Positions 9,676-19,989 of a stretch of 64,000 nt of DNA are shown one piece after another. The notes under the pieces are model-generated. The model was not told the origin of the DNA, did not search any database, and saw only the letters and a list, made by a program, of their open reading frames with translations. The first letter of the stretch is position 1; each line of letters starts with the position of its first letter. The position numbers were made by a program, and so were the translations under genes. Location: NCBI RefSeq assembly GCF_002940685.1, contig NZ_PNFP01000017.1, positions 1 through 64,000 on the forward strand, given 5' to 3'. Source of the stretch: Ensifer adhaerens (GTDB lineage: Bacteria > Pseudomonadota > Alphaproteobacteria > Rhizobiales > Rhizobiaceae).

Positions 9676-9981
9676 ATGATTACAGGTCCACAGTGCCGCG
9701 CCGCCCGGGCGCTGATCGAAATTTCGCGCGAGATGCTTTCGAGCTTTTCAGGTGTCGACGAGGAGACGATCCTCAGGTTCGAACGCAAGTTGGAGACGCC
9801 CGGCGACGCCGTGATCCTGTCGCTGAAGCATGCGCTCGAAAATGCCGGAGCGGTGTTCCTGCCCGAAGGCGAGCGCGGCATCGGCGTGCGGCTGAAGTTC
9901 ACGCGCTCCGAGGCGCGCCGTCTCTCGATCCTGGAAAGCGAGGGTGGCGTCGTTGGCGACGACGAGGTCCCCGGCGCCTGA
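9676..9981 (+). CDS. Small XRE-like helix-turn-helix protein
   Basis: This 101-residue protein begins ITGPQCRAARALIEISREML, the opening helices of the Cro/C1 (XRE) helix-turn-helix fold common in small rhizobial regulators. The segment FSGVDEETILRFERKLETPG supplies the recognition helix. The rest (ALENAGAVFLPEGERGIGVRLKFTR) is the usual short tail that follows this domain in the family. A strong GGAGG lies seven bases before the ATG. It is divergent from the LysR gene and convergent with aspartate aminotransferase, with a shared terminator. The target is unknown. Confidence 0.75.
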   Translation: MITGPQCRAARALIEISREMLSSFSGVDEETILRFERKLETPGDAVILSLKHALENAGAVFLPEGERGIGVRLKFTRSEARRLSILESEGGVVGDDEVPGA

Positions 9982-10057
9982 GAATGGAATCTGATTTCAA
10001 GGCCTTAGCCGGCTGACTTGAATCAGGATGGCCAGCCGTTGAATCGCTTTGCGAACG

Positions 10058-10087
10058 AAAAAGCCCGCCGTTGCCGGCGGGCTTTTT
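10058..10087. terminator. Bidirectional intrinsic terminator
   Basis: AAAAAGCCCGCCG and CGGCGGGCTTTTT form a 13-base perfect stem with a 4-base loop. The A-run and T-run allow it to work for both the small regulator (+) and the aminotransferase (-). Confidence 0.85.
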
Positions 10088-10109
10088 CATTGAATGCCGT
10101 GCCTCAAGC

Positions 10110-11773
<1,664 letters not shown>

Positions 11774-14125
11774 ATGTTTCTCGACGACGAAATCGCTTCC
11801 ACGAAGACACGGCAGAACGAAGCGCGCTGGGGCATGTACCTGGCGCTCGCGGCCCTGGCCGCCTGCATCCTGATGTTCATCGGTCTGATGACCCAGGCGA
11901 GTGCGCAAACGCCGGACGCCAAGCCGCAGCAGATGGCAGGCTATGTTCGCCCCAACGATATGGGCACCGGCGCCCTGCTCTTCCCTTCAAAAGAACCCGG
12001 CTATTTCGTCGAGGCGCCGCGGCTTGCGACCGACGTTCAGATCGACGTCAACGGCCCGATCATGCGCACCCGCGTCACCCAGCGCTTCGAGAACCCGAGC
12101 AAGGGCTGGGTCGAGGGCACCTATGTCTTCCCCCTGCCCGAGGATTCGGCCGTCGATACGCTGAGGATGCAGATCGGCGACCGCTTCATCGAGGGCCAGA
12201 TCAAGCCGCGCCAGGCCGCCCGGGAAATCTACGAACAGGCGAAGGCCGAGGGCAAGAAGGCAGCGCTTCTCGAACAGCAGCGCCCGAACATCTTCACCAA
12301 CCAGGTCGCCAATATCGGCCCGGGTGAAACGGTGGTCGTGCAGATCGAGTACCAAAGTGCTGTCCGCCAGTCGAACGGCCTTTATTCTCTCCGTTTCCCG
12401 ATGGTCGTGGCGCCGCGCTACAATCCGCAGCCGATCGTCCAGACCGTCGACCTCGACAGCCGCACCGGCTATGCGGTCAGCGATCCGGTCCCGGATCGCG
12501 AGAAGATCGGAGCGCCGGTCCTCGATCCGAAGGCGAATGCGAAGATCAATCCGGTGACGCTCACCGTCAACCTCAAGGCCGGTTTCCCGCTCGGCGACGT
12601 GAAATCCGCCTATCACGCGGTCGATATCGCCAATCTCGACGATCTCAGCCGCCGTGTGACGCTGAAGGGCGATAGCGTGCCGGCCGACCGCGACTTCGAG
12701 CTCACCTGGAAGGCGATCGAGGGCAAGAGCCCCTATGCCGGCCTGTTCCGCGAAACGATCGGCGGCAAGACCTACCTGCTCTCCTTCGTCACGCCGCCGG
12801 CCGCCGCTGAAGCCAATGCAAAGCCAGTCAAACGCGAGGTCGTCTTCGTCATCGACAATTCCGGCTCCATGGCCGGCCCTTCGATGGAGCAGGCCAAGGA
12901 GAGCCTGGCGCTGGCGATCTCCAGGCTGAAGCTCGAGGACCGCTTCAACGTCATCCGCTTTGACGACACCATGTCGGTGCACTTCCCCGAGCTTGTCGAG
13001 GCGACGCCGGACAAGCGCGAGGACGCAATCGCCTATGTGCGCGGGCTGACGGCCGATGGCGGCACCGAGATGCTGCCGGCGCTGGAAGCAGCCCTTCGCA
13101 CGCAAGGGCCGGTTCAGGCCGGCGCGCTTCGCCAGGTGGTCTTCCTGACCGACGGTGCCATCGGCAACGAGACGCAGCTTTTCGAGGAGATCCAGAAGAA
13201 CCGCGGCGACGCCCGTGTCTTCACCGTCGGCATCGGCTCTACCCCGAACAGCCACTTCATGACCAAGGCGGCCGAATATGGCCGCGGCACCTTCACGCTG
13301 ATCGGCTCGGAGAGCGAGGTCGCCGCACGCATGGGCGAGCTCTTCACCAAGCTCGAAAGCCCCGCGATGACCGACATCGCCGCAAGCTTCGAGGGGGCTT
13401 CCGCTGGCGACATCACGCCAAACCCGATGCCCGACCTTTATCGCGGCGAGCCCGTGGTGCTGACGGCCGAGCTCGATGGCACGCAGCCTCAGGGCAAGCT
13501 GCAGATCCTCGGCAAGGCCGGCGACCAGCCCTGGCGGGTGGAGATGGACATCGCCAAGGCCTCGGCCGGCCAGGGCATCGCCAAGCTCTGGGCGCGCCGC
13601 AAGATTGACGACCTCGAAGCGAGCGCCTCGACGATCGCCGACCCGGCGACCCTCGACAAGCGGATCGAGACGGTGGCACTTGCCCACCATCTCGTCTCCC
13701 GCGTGACCAGCCTCGTCGCCGTCGACGCGACGCCATCACGCCCCGCCAGCGAGAACCTGAGCGAAACGAAGCTGCCGCTCAATCTCCCTGCCGGCTGGGA
13801 CTTCGGCAAGGTTTTTGGCGAGGAGCCGGCTGGCAATGCGCCGGGCAAGGTGGATGAGCGGGATGCCGCGCTCGAAAGCCGGACCAAGCTTGCGATGGTG
13901 ACGGCCGACCGCATGCTCGCCGCACCGACGGCGCGGGCGGCAGGTCTGCTCGCGGAAGCCAACAACCAGGTCGCCCTGCCGCAGACGGCGACGGAAGCGG
14001 ACAGGCAGATCCTGATCGGCCTGATGCTGCTCGCCTTCGCCCTGCTGGCCGGCACGACCTTCGTCTTCTGGCGCGCGCCGATCGCCGCCGTGGTCAATGC
14101 CGGAGTGCGCCGCCGTGGCCGCTGA
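11774..14125 (+). CDS. VIT/VWA surface protein with C-terminal sorting signal (sortase target)
   Basis: The 783-residue protein is the dedicated substrate type of proteobacterial class GN sortases. An N-terminal membrane/signal segment (about 19-44) is followed by a VIT domain (about 70-190, including RFENPSKGWVEGTYVFPLP). Next is a von Willebrand A domain whose MIDAS motif DNSGS starts near 362. A tripartite sorting signal ends it: LPQTAT at 735-740, a hydrophobic span of about 21 residues, and the basic tail RRRGR. This predicts export, cleavage in the LPQTA region by the adjacent sortase and attachment to an unknown envelope acceptor. The sortase start codon lies within its 3' end. The ATG at 11774 has a G-rich site upstream. 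Confidence 0.9.
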   Translation: MFLDDEIASTKTRQNEARWGMYLALAALAACILMFIGLMTQASAQTPDAKPQQMAGYVRPNDMGTGALLFPSKEPGYFVEAPRLATDVQIDVNGPIMRTRVTQRFENPSKGWVEGTYVFPLPEDSAVDTLRMQIGDRFIEGQIKPRQAAREIYEQAKAEGKKAALLEQQRPNIFTNQVANIGPGETVVVQIEYQSAVRQSNGLYSLRFPMVVAPRYNPQPIVQTVDLDSRTGYAVSDPVPDREKIGAPVLDPKANAKINPVTLTVNLKAGFPLGDVKSAYHAVDIANLDDLSRRVTLKGDSVPADRDFELTWKAIEGKSPYAGLFRETIGGKTYLLSFVTPPAAAEANAKPVKREVVFVIDNSGSMAGPSMEQAKESLALAISRLKLEDRFNVIRFDDTMSVHFPELVEATPDKREDAIAYVRGLTADGGTEMLPALEAALRTQGPVQAGALRQVVFLTDGAIGNETQLFEEIQKNRGDARVFTVGIGSTPNSHFMTKAAEYGRGTFTLIGSESEVAARMGELFTKLESPAMTDIAASFEGASAGDITPNPMPDLYRGEPVVLTAELDGTQPQGKLQILGKAGDQPWRVEMDIAKASAGQGIAKLWARRKIDDLEASASTIADPATLDKRIETVALAHHLVSRVTSLVAVDATPSRPASENLSETKLPLNLPAGWDFGKVFGEEPAGNAPGKVDERDAALESRTKLAMVTADRMLAAPTARAAGLLAEANNQVALPQTATEADRQILIGLMLLAFALLAGTTFVFWRAPIAAVVNAGVRRRGR

Positions 14126-14783
14126 CAACGAAACGCCCGAACCACATCAGGGCTTTCTCGCCCGCCTCTCGGCGGCCGAGACGATCGTGCTCGCGATCAT
14201 CGCCCTCATTGCCCTTGCCGGTCTGCTTTTGATCGGCAAGGGTTTCTACATGAAGGCGAAGGCCGAGGTCTCGCAGGTGCTGCTGAAACGCACCTTCGAG
14301 GCCCAACTGCACGGCAACCCGGATGGCAAGCCCTGGCCCTGGGCCGACTTCCAGACCGCCGCGGAGATCTCGGCGCCACGGATCAACCGCTCGGCGATCG
14401 TGCTCGAAGGTGCAAGCGGCGAAGCGCTCGCCTTCGGGCCCGCCTGGCTGACGACGACGCCGCTGCCCGGAAACGAGGGCACCTCCGTCATCGCCGCCCA
14501 CCGCGACACGCACTTCCGCTGGCTGAAGGACGTCAACCCGGGCGACCTCCTGGTGCTGACCCGCAAGGACGGCCGCCGCTTCCTGTTCCGGGCCGGCGAA
14601 AGCCGCGTTGCCCGCTGGGACGAAAGCGGCATCAATGCGTCTGCCAGCGGCCACCACCTGGCGCTCGCCACCTGCTGGCCCTTCGATGCGATCGAGCAGG
14701 GTCCGATGCGCTACATCGTCGATGCCGAGCTCATCGGCGAACAGCGCCCGGTGCCGCTGACCACGGGCTCGATCTCGAAATAA
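14115..14783 (+). CDS. Class GN sortase
   Basis: This membrane-anchored cysteine transpeptidase (222 residues) is paired with the VIT/VWA protein. One membrane segment lies at about 23-42 and the sortase domain follows. The catalytic set is visible: His about 129 in AAHRDTHF, Cys about 187 in LATCWPF and Arg about 199 in MRYIV. The GTG at 14115 is preferred because GGAG sits nine bases before it; an ATG at 14097 is also in frame but has no site. The gene overlaps the end of its target by 11 bases, so the two are translationally coupled. The response regulator and kinase often found with such systems are absent here. Confidence 0.9.
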   Translation: MAADNETPEPHQGFLARLSAAETIVLAIIALIALAGLLLIGKGFYMKAKAEVSQVLLKRTFEAQLHGNPDGKPWPWADFQTAAEISAPRINRSAIVLEGASGEALAFGPAWLTTTPLPGNEGTSVIAAHRDTHFRWLKDVNPGDLLVLTRKDGRRFLFRAGESRVARWDESGINASASGHHLALATCWPFDAIEQGPMRYIVDAELIGEQRPVPLTTGSISK

Positions 14784-14867
14784 ACCGCTTTTGATCGGAT
14801 GTGACTTGAACCGCTCCGTCGATCGCCCCAGCTTGGCTTCTGGACGAGTCGGCGTGGGAGAAACGGA

Positions 14868-16055
14868 ATGCGGCAAGCGGGCGCTGGAACATCGGCACGG
14901 GCGGCAAATCGGTCAGGCACGGTCGCCATCCTGGCGATCTCCGTCGCTCTGGCAGCGTTTGCCCCTTCGGGCGCCGGGGCACAGGAAGTGCGCGAGTTTC
15001 CGAGCGAGCACGGCACCCTGCGCGTCGAGACGCTCGCGACCGGCCTTGAACACCCCTGGTCCGTCGAGGCCCTTCCCGATGGTAGCCTGATCGTCAGCGA
15101 GCGCCCGGGACGGATCCGGATCGTGCACGACGGCAAGGTCTCGAAGCCGCTGACCGGCGTGCCCAAGGTCGCAGAACGCGGCCAGGGGGGCCTGCTCGAT
15201 ATTGCCCTTGACCCGGGCTTTGCGGAAAACCGGACGCTCTTCCTGACGCTGGCAGCAAATGGCAATGGTGGCTTCGGTACGGCGCTCATGCGCGCGAAAC
15301 TGACCGAAGACGGAACCGGTCTTGCCGACGTCAAGGAACTCTTCCGGATGAACAAGTTCACCGGCAAGGGTCAGCATTTCGGCTCGCGTATCGCGATCGC
15401 CCCCGACGGCAGCCTGTTCTTCGGCATCGGCGACCGCGGCGAAGGCGACCGGGCGCAGGACCCGCGCGATCATGCCGGCGCCATCCTGCACATCAATGCC
15501 GACGGCAGCATTCCCGGATCGAACCCCTATCACGGCGGCACCGGGGGTCTCGCGGAGGTGTGGTCGAAAGGCCACCGCAATCCGCAAGGGATCGCCTTCG
15601 ATCCGAAGGACGGCACGCTTCTGACGGTCGAGCACGGCGCGCGCGGCGGCGACGAGATCAACAATCCGAAGGCCGGCCACAATTACGGCTGGCCCGTCAT
15701 CACCTATGGCAAGGACTATTCCGGCGCCGAGATCGGCGAAGGGACGGCGAAAGAAGGCCTCGATCAGCCGCTCTTCTATTGGGATCCCTCGATCGCGCCC
15801 GGCGCGCTTGCCGTCTATCGCGGCAAGATGTTCCCCGAATGGGACGGCGACCTTCTGGTGGCGGCACTGAAGTACCAGTTGCTGGCCCGCCTCGAGCGTG
15901 ACGACAGCGGCGCCATCGGGTCGGAGGAACGGCTGTTCGACGGCGAGTTCGGCCGCATTCGCGACGTGGTCGTGGCGCCCGACGGAGCCTTGCTGATGGT
16001 GACGGACGAGGAAGACGGCGCCGTGCTCAGGGTCTCCCGGGCGGCAACGCAGTAG
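14868..16055 (+). CDS. PQQ-type aldose sugar dehydrogenase (GSDH family), secreted
   Basis: The 395-residue protein has an N-terminal basic stretch, a hydrophobic span and an AGAQ cleavage region (about 34-40), so it is probably periplasmic. The remainder is a six-bladed beta-propeller of the soluble glucose/sorbosone dehydrogenase family, like E. coli YliI. Typical segments are GLEHPWSVEALPDGSLIVSERPGR, RGQGGLLDIALDPGF, GKGQHFGSRIAIAPDG, SKGHRNPQGIAFDP and EHGARGGDEINN. It should oxidise aldoses using pyrroloquinoline quinone; the true substrate is unknown. It starts 84 bases after the sortase on the same strand and converges with the DUF3052 gene 18 bases beyond its stop. No sortase-type signal is present, so a link to the sortase is unproven. 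Confidence 0.88.
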   Translation: MRQAGAGTSARAANRSGTVAILAISVALAAFAPSGAGAQEVREFPSEHGTLRVETLATGLEHPWSVEALPDGSLIVSERPGRIRIVHDGKVSKPLTGVPKVAERGQGGLLDIALDPGFAENRTLFLTLAANGNGGFGTALMRAKLTEDGTGLADVKELFRMNKFTGKGQHFGSRIAIAPDGSLFFGIGDRGEGDRAQDPRDHAGAILHINADGSIPGSNPYHGGTGGLAEVWSKGHRNPQGIAFDPKDGTLLTVEHGARGGDEINNPKAGHNYGWPVITYGKDYSGAEIGEGTAKEGLDQPLFYWDPSIAPGALAVYRGKMFPEWDGDLLVAALKYQLLARLERDDSGAIGSEERLFDGEFGRIRDVVVAPDGALLMVTDEEDGAVLRVSRAATQ

Positions 16056-16073
16056 CCGGCGCCCGTCACCACC

Positions 16074-16505
16074 TCACGAAAGACGATCTCGAACCTCGCG
16101 CCGGAACATGAATTTCAGGCCGGACCAGACGGCATCGACGGCGCAAACCTTCACGTCGACGAGCCCGAGCGGCAGGAAAATGTCGCGCAACACGTCCTCC
16201 GTCAGCGTCGTCATCCGCTTCGACGCCTTTTTCGGCCAGGAGACCCACAGCATGCCGTCGGGCTTCAGCCTTGCAGCCAGCATCGGCGCGCGCTGTTCCA
16301 AGGCCGATCGCTGCGTTTCGAACACATGCGCATAGTCAATGTTGCGCGCGGCCATCGTGCCGATCGCCGTTTCGAAGGTCCGAAAGCCAGCAAAGCCGCT
16401 GATCGCGTCGAGCCCGGACGGCACCCCGAGAAGCAGGGCATGCTGCCCGTCCTTCAGCCCCAGCTTGCGCCCAAGCGGCGTGCCGGAATACCCGGCGTCG
16501 CTCAT
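16074..16505 (-). CDS. DUF3052 family protein
   Basis: The 143-residue protein has the typical DUF3052 opening MSDAGYSGTPLGRKLGLKDG, a glycine-rich VPSGLDAI segment and LKPDGMLWVSWPKKASK, ending in a short beta region. The fold resembles the nucleotide-binding half of methyltransferases, but no S-adenosylmethionine motif is convincing and no function is established. It is monocistronic, converging with the sugar dehydrogenase and divergent from the DMT permease. Confidence 0.85.
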   Translation of the reverse strand: MSDAGYSGTPLGRKLGLKDGQHALLLGVPSGLDAISGFAGFRTFETAIGTMAARNIDYAHVFETQRSALEQRAPMLAARLKPDGMLWVSWPKKASKRMTTLTEDVLRDIFLPLGLVDVKVCAVDAVWSGLKFMFRREVRDRLS

Positions 16506-16677
16506 GGCCGCCGCCCTTCAACCGGGCAAAGGAGCCAAGCCCCCTCGTGGGCGCCCTCTCCCGCTGCCGCATCGCCGACCGTTTCCATCGCGAACAACTC
16601 CGCCCGACCTTGGCGAGGATGAGCCTTGCCCGGCGAAAACGCAACTGCTAGACGCGCCTGTCCGAGGGGAGAACGAC

Positions 16678-17574
16678 ATGCCGCGCATTCAGGCCAATCT
16701 GCTGCTTTTGATTTCAGGCGCCATCTGGGGCGCCGGCTTCGTTGCGCAGTCGACGGCGATGGATGCGATCAGCCCGCTCTGGTTCATCGCGCTGCGTTTT
16801 GCGATCGCGACACTGGTCGCCATGCCCTTGGCCATCATCGAGACGAAACGTGCGGCCGAGCCGATCAAGCTGGCAACCGTCCGCAATTTCATCTTCATCG
16901 GCCTGGCGCTTTTTGCCGGCGCGGTCACGCAGCAATACGGCCTGCTCGACACCAGCGTCACCAATTCCGGCTTCCTGACCGGGCTCTATGTGGTCTTCGT
17001 TCCCGTGTTGACGGTGATCTTCCTGCGCCGCAGGCCGCACTGGGTGATCTGGCCGGGGGCGCTGATGGCGCTGTTCGGCATTTTCCTTTTGAGCGGCGGC
17101 ACGCTCTCGACGCTGACGGGTGGCGATTACCTGACGGTGGTCTGCGCCCTGTTCTGGGCGGTGCAATTGCTGCTCATCGGCCTGTTCGCGCCGAGCAGTG
17201 GTCGGCCGATGCTGTTGTCGATGACGCAATTTGCCGTCTGCGCCGTGCTCGGCTTTGCCCTCGCCGTAACGACAGAGCCGCTGAGCTTCGCGGCGATTGA
17301 AGGCGCGCTCTTCGAGATCCTTTATGCCGGTATCTTCTCGAGCGGCCTTGCCTTCATTCTTCAGGTCGTCGGGCAGCGCTACACCACCGCGCCGCAGGCC
17401 GCGATCTTCCTGTCGAGCGAAGCGCTCTTTGCCGCCCTCTTCGGCGTTCTCCTGCTTGGCGAAGTCATCACCCCGATCGGTTATGCCGGCTGCGCCATCA
17501 TCTTTGCCGCCATGCTGACCGTCGAGATCGTGCCGGAACTGACGAAGGGCCGTCGCGCCGCAGCCCCTGCCTGA
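16678..17574 (+). CDS. DMT-superfamily (EamA) inner-membrane transporter
   Basis: The 298-residue protein is almost entirely hydrophobic, with about ten membrane segments in two repeated EamA halves. The first begins LLLISGAIWGAGFVAQ. The second ends with YTTAPQAAIFLSSEALFAALFGVLLLGE, the EamA signature near the eighth and ninth helices. Members export amino acids, nucleosides or other metabolites; the substrate is not predictable. GAGGGGAG lies a few bases before the ATG at 16678, which rules out the much longer upstream extension that is open in frame. Confidence 0.9.
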   Translation: MPRIQANLLLLISGAIWGAGFVAQSTAMDAISPLWFIALRFAIATLVAMPLAIIETKRAAEPIKLATVRNFIFIGLALFAGAVTQQYGLLDTSVTNSGFLTGLYVVFVPVLTVIFLRRRPHWVIWPGALMALFGIFLLSGGTLSTLTGGDYLTVVCALFWAVQLLLIGLFAPSSGRPMLLSMTQFAVCAVLGFALAVTTEPLSFAAIEGALFEILYAGIFSSGLAFILQVVGQRYTTAPQAAIFLSSEALFAALFGVLLLGEVITPIGYAGCAIIFAAMLTVEIVPELTKGRRAAAPA

Positions 17575-18255
17575 GGGCTCCTCAAGAAACTATAGGCACC
17601 CCGCCGCCAAGACGCTGGACTGAGGCTTTACTTGCTGTTGTTCAGGCAACAGGCCCGTTGCTTCGCAACGAAGGCGTGGCTTTGCCCTGCGTTTTCGACC
17701 CGGCCCGATAGCTGTAGATTTTCTGCAAGAATTCCACGTAAGAAACCGCCGACGTGAGAAGCCTCAAACATATCAGGGAGTTGCCGAAAGCACGCGTCAT
17801 AAGCGATTGGCCTGCTTTACGCGCCGCACACAGGAAATCGGTGAAAACCACTCAATTTTGCAGCAATTGTTTTCAAAAAGCTGTGATTTCAACAGCTTGC
17901 GATATATTTTGCGCAGCGCCCCGCAAAGCCGCAAATGACCGATTTTTGAGCAATGACAAGACGCAATACCAATCCCGAAAAGTTTTGCTTGCCAATTCAA
18001 AATAAACCCATCAATCTTACTTCCGTTCGGGCAATCTGCGAACACGGGAAGATCTTGAAATAAAAGCGGGCCGGAGACGCAAAAACTCCGGGCGGCCAGA
18101 CCGATGGGAAGCATGGTGATGCGACCCTTCCTATGGCTGGCTGCGGTAACCAGGACCCTTTCCTCAAACGTCGAGAACTGCCTGCCAACGCCCAATCGGG
18201 CAAAACTGCAATGCTGCCCGTCCGTCAAACGGGTGGAGAGAAAAGGACCTGACGC
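17575..18255 (+). other. Long leader/intergenic region upstream of the cold-shock gene
   Basis: There is no credible gene in this 681-base stretch. From about 17830 to 18010 it is unusually AT-rich. Several short hairpins can be drawn: CGTTGC/GCAACG near 17660-17680, CCGGAG/CTCCGG at 18071-18091, GCCC/GGGC at 18190-18201 and CCCGT/ACGGG at 18217-18233. The last sits just before the ribosome binding site. Cold-shock genes commonly have long, structured 5' leaders, so part of this may be one. TTGCCA at 17989 with CAATCT 17 bases later is a weak promoter candidate. Confidence 0.4.
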
Positions 18256-18471
18256 ATGGCCGAAACTGGCACTGTAAAATTCTTCAACACCGACAAGGGC
18301 TTTGGTTTCATCAAGCCTGACAACGGTGGTGCAGATATCTTCGTACACATTTCCGCAGTCCAGGCTTCCGGCCTGACCGGTCTGACGGAAAACCAGAAGG
18401 TAAGCTTCGACACCGAACCGGATCGCCGCGGCAAGGGCCCGAAGGCGGTCAACCTGCAGATCGCCGGCTAA
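18256..18471 (+). CDS. Cold-shock protein, CspA family
   Basis: This single-domain nucleic-acid-binding protein (71 residues) carries both RNA-binding motifs, KGFGFI at about 15-20 and DIFVHIS at about 28-34. Such proteins melt RNA secondary structure and act as chaperones during cold shock or normal growth. The length is normal for the family. AAAGGACC precedes the ATG. The gene is monocistronic, with a long structured leader and an intrinsic terminator. Which rhizobial csp paralogue it is cannot be told. Confidence 0.95.
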   Translation: MAETGTVKFFNTDKGFGFIKPDNGGADIFVHISAVQASGLTGLTENQKVSFDTEPDRRGKGPKAVNLQIAG

Positions 18472-18504
18472 CGCCGCAATCTGCTGACAGATTCCAAGTT
18501 GAAG

Positions 18505-18529
18505 CCCGGCATACTTGCCGGGTTTTTTT
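18505..18529 (+). terminator. Intrinsic terminator of the cold-shock gene
   Basis: CCCGGCA and TGCCGGG form a 7-base stem around TACT, followed by seven T residues, 34 bases after the stop. Confidence 0.9.
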
Positions 18530-18650
18530 GTTTTCGATCCGGCGGAGTTTGCCGGTCGCCTTGTTCAGGCTCCGTTCAGTTTGGCGCCGTTAACCTTCCT
18601 CTCATCATGAAGCCCGGATGGATCCGGTCCATGCGATAGGATTGAAGCCC

Positions 18651-19097
18651 ATGAACAAGTTCATCAAAGCCGCCGTTCTCTCGATCGCCGCAGCCGCCAT
18701 CGTCGTTCCGACGTTCGGCGTTGCCGAGGCGGGCGGCCGCCACCATCACAACAACGACGATGCATGGGCAGCAGGCGCAGCGGGTCTCGTTGCCGGCGCC
18801 CTGATCGGCGGCGCGATCGCCTCGCAGCCGCGCTACAACGGCGGTTACAACGAGCGGGTCTATATCGATCCGGAACCGGAATACGACTACTACGAACCGC
18901 GCCCGGTCTATCGCCCTCGCCCGGTCTACCAGGCACGCTCGGTTGTCGTCGACAGCTACGGCGGCGGCTACCGCTCGCTCGAGCCGTGGACGCCGTCCTG
19001 GTACCGTTACTGCTCGCAGCGTTACCGCTCGTTCAACCCGGACAGCGGCACCTTCCGTGGCTATGACGGCCGCAGCTACTTCTGCACCGCCGGCTGA
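18651..19097 (+). CDS. BA14K family protein, exported
   Basis: The 148-residue protein has a signal peptide (about 1-25, KFIKAAVLSIAAAAIVV then GVAEAGG). A histidine-rich patch and a glycine/alanine hydrophobic segment (about 40-58, GAAGLVAGALIGGAIAS) come next, then a tyrosine/proline/arginine-rich middle. The C-terminal BA14K motif is WTPSWYRYCSQRYRSFNPDSGTF followed by YDGRSYFC. BA14K is the Brucella immunoreactive 14-kDa protein with lectin-like activity; rhizobia carry several relatives, presumed envelope proteins. AGGATTGAAG precedes the ATG at 18651. It is monocistronic, with a strong terminator. Confidence 0.88.
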   Translation: MNKFIKAAVLSIAAAAIVVPTFGVAEAGGRHHHNNDDAWAAGAAGLVAGALIGGAIASQPRYNGGYNERVYIDPEPEYDYYEPRPVYRPRPVYQARSVVVDSYGGGYRSLEPWTPSWYRYCSQRYRSFNPDSGTFRGYDGRSYFCTAG

Positions 19098-19118
19098 TCA
19101 GGTTCGGTGTAAGAATCG

Positions 19119-19157
19119 AAAAGCCCATGTCTTGATCGAGACATGGGCTTTTTTTTT
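19119..19157. terminator. Bidirectional intrinsic terminator
   Basis: AAGCCCATGTCT and AGACATGGGCTT form a perfect 12-base stem. It is flanked by an A-run on the left and nine T residues on the right, between the convergent BA14K gene and hydrolase gene. Confidence 0.9.
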
Positions 19158-19175
19158 ATGTGCGGCATGCGGGGC

Positions 19176-19817
19176 TCAAAGCCCGCGCAGGTAGGGATTG
19201 GTGCGGCGCTCCTCGCCGATCTGGCCGCCCGGGCCGTGGCCGCAGATGAAGCCGACGCTGTCACCGAGCGGCAGGATCTTGTCGCGGATCGAATCGAGCA
19301 ATTGCTGGTGATTGCCGCCCGGCAGGTCGGTGCGGCCGATCGAGCCGTGGAACAGCACGTCGCCGACATGGGCGAAATTCTGCGCCCGGTTGAAGTAGAC
19401 CACGTGGCCGGGTGCGTGACCCGGGCAATGCAGGACCTCGAAGACGTGGTCGCCGAAGGAGACCGTGTCGCCTTCTTCGAGCCAGCGATCCGGGATGACG
19501 TTCTGAACCTTCATCGCCAGCCCGAAGCGCTCGGCCTGGCTTTCGAGCCTCTCGAGCAGCGGCAGGTCGTCCTTGTGCGGGCCGATGATTTCGAGCCCGA
19601 GCGCATCCTTCAGTTCCTTGGCGCCGCCGGCATGGTCGATATGGCCGTGGGTGATCCAGATCGCCTTCAGCGTGATGCCGTTTTCGCGAACCGTCTGCAG
19701 GATGAGATCGACATCGCCACCGGGATCGACGATCACGCCTTCCTTGGTTTCGCTGTCGAACAGCACGGTGCAGTTCTGCTCGAAATGGGTAACCGGGATG
19801 ATGCCCGCCTGTAACAT
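19176..19817 (-). CDS. Metallo-beta-lactamase-fold hydrolase (glyoxalase II-like)
   Basis: This soluble protein of 213 residues carries the metal-binding THGHIDHAGG at about 56-65. Further ligand positions are HCPGHAPGHV, GDVLFHGSIGRTDLPGG and ICGHGPGG. The pattern is that of the YcbL/type II glyoxalase-like subfamily, thioester hydrolases with one or two zinc or iron ions. The natural substrate is unknown; it lacks the C-terminal extension of true glyoxalase II. The ATG at 19817 opens directly on the conserved MLQAGIIPVTHFEQNC. It converges with the BA14K gene. Confidence 0.9.
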   Translation of the reverse strand: MLQAGIIPVTHFEQNCTVLFDSETKEGVIVDPGGDVDLILQTVRENGITLKAIWITHGHIDHAGGAKELKDALGLEIIGPHKDDLPLLERLESQAERFGLAMKVQNVIPDRWLEEGDTVSFGDHVFEVLHCPGHAPGHVVYFNRAQNFAHVGDVLFHGSIGRTDLPGGNHQQLLDSIRDKILPLGDSVGFICGHGPGGQIGEERRTNPYLRGL

Positions 19818-19989
19818 GCGCGTCTGCCTCTCTAGAGCATGTCGCGCAAAGGTGTGTGAGCGGTATTGCGATAACGACATGCGACAAATCAGGAACCTAA
19901 AGTGTCGGAAGCGAATCTGGAAGATCGCAACGCGCTTTGGGATCTCATCATCTTCCTATAGCGGCAATTGGCGTCCGTGACAGCGCCAA

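Noticed and set aside
14868-16055. Sugar dehydrogenase as a third member of the sortase system
   Set aside because: It has an ordinary signal peptide and no LPxTx-type C-terminal signal. It starts 84 bases downstream without overlap, so only co-orientation links it.
17797-18348. Minus-strand 183-codon frame across the cold-shock leader and gene
   Set aside because: It overlaps the cold-shock coding region in antisense, has no domain and no ribosome binding site.
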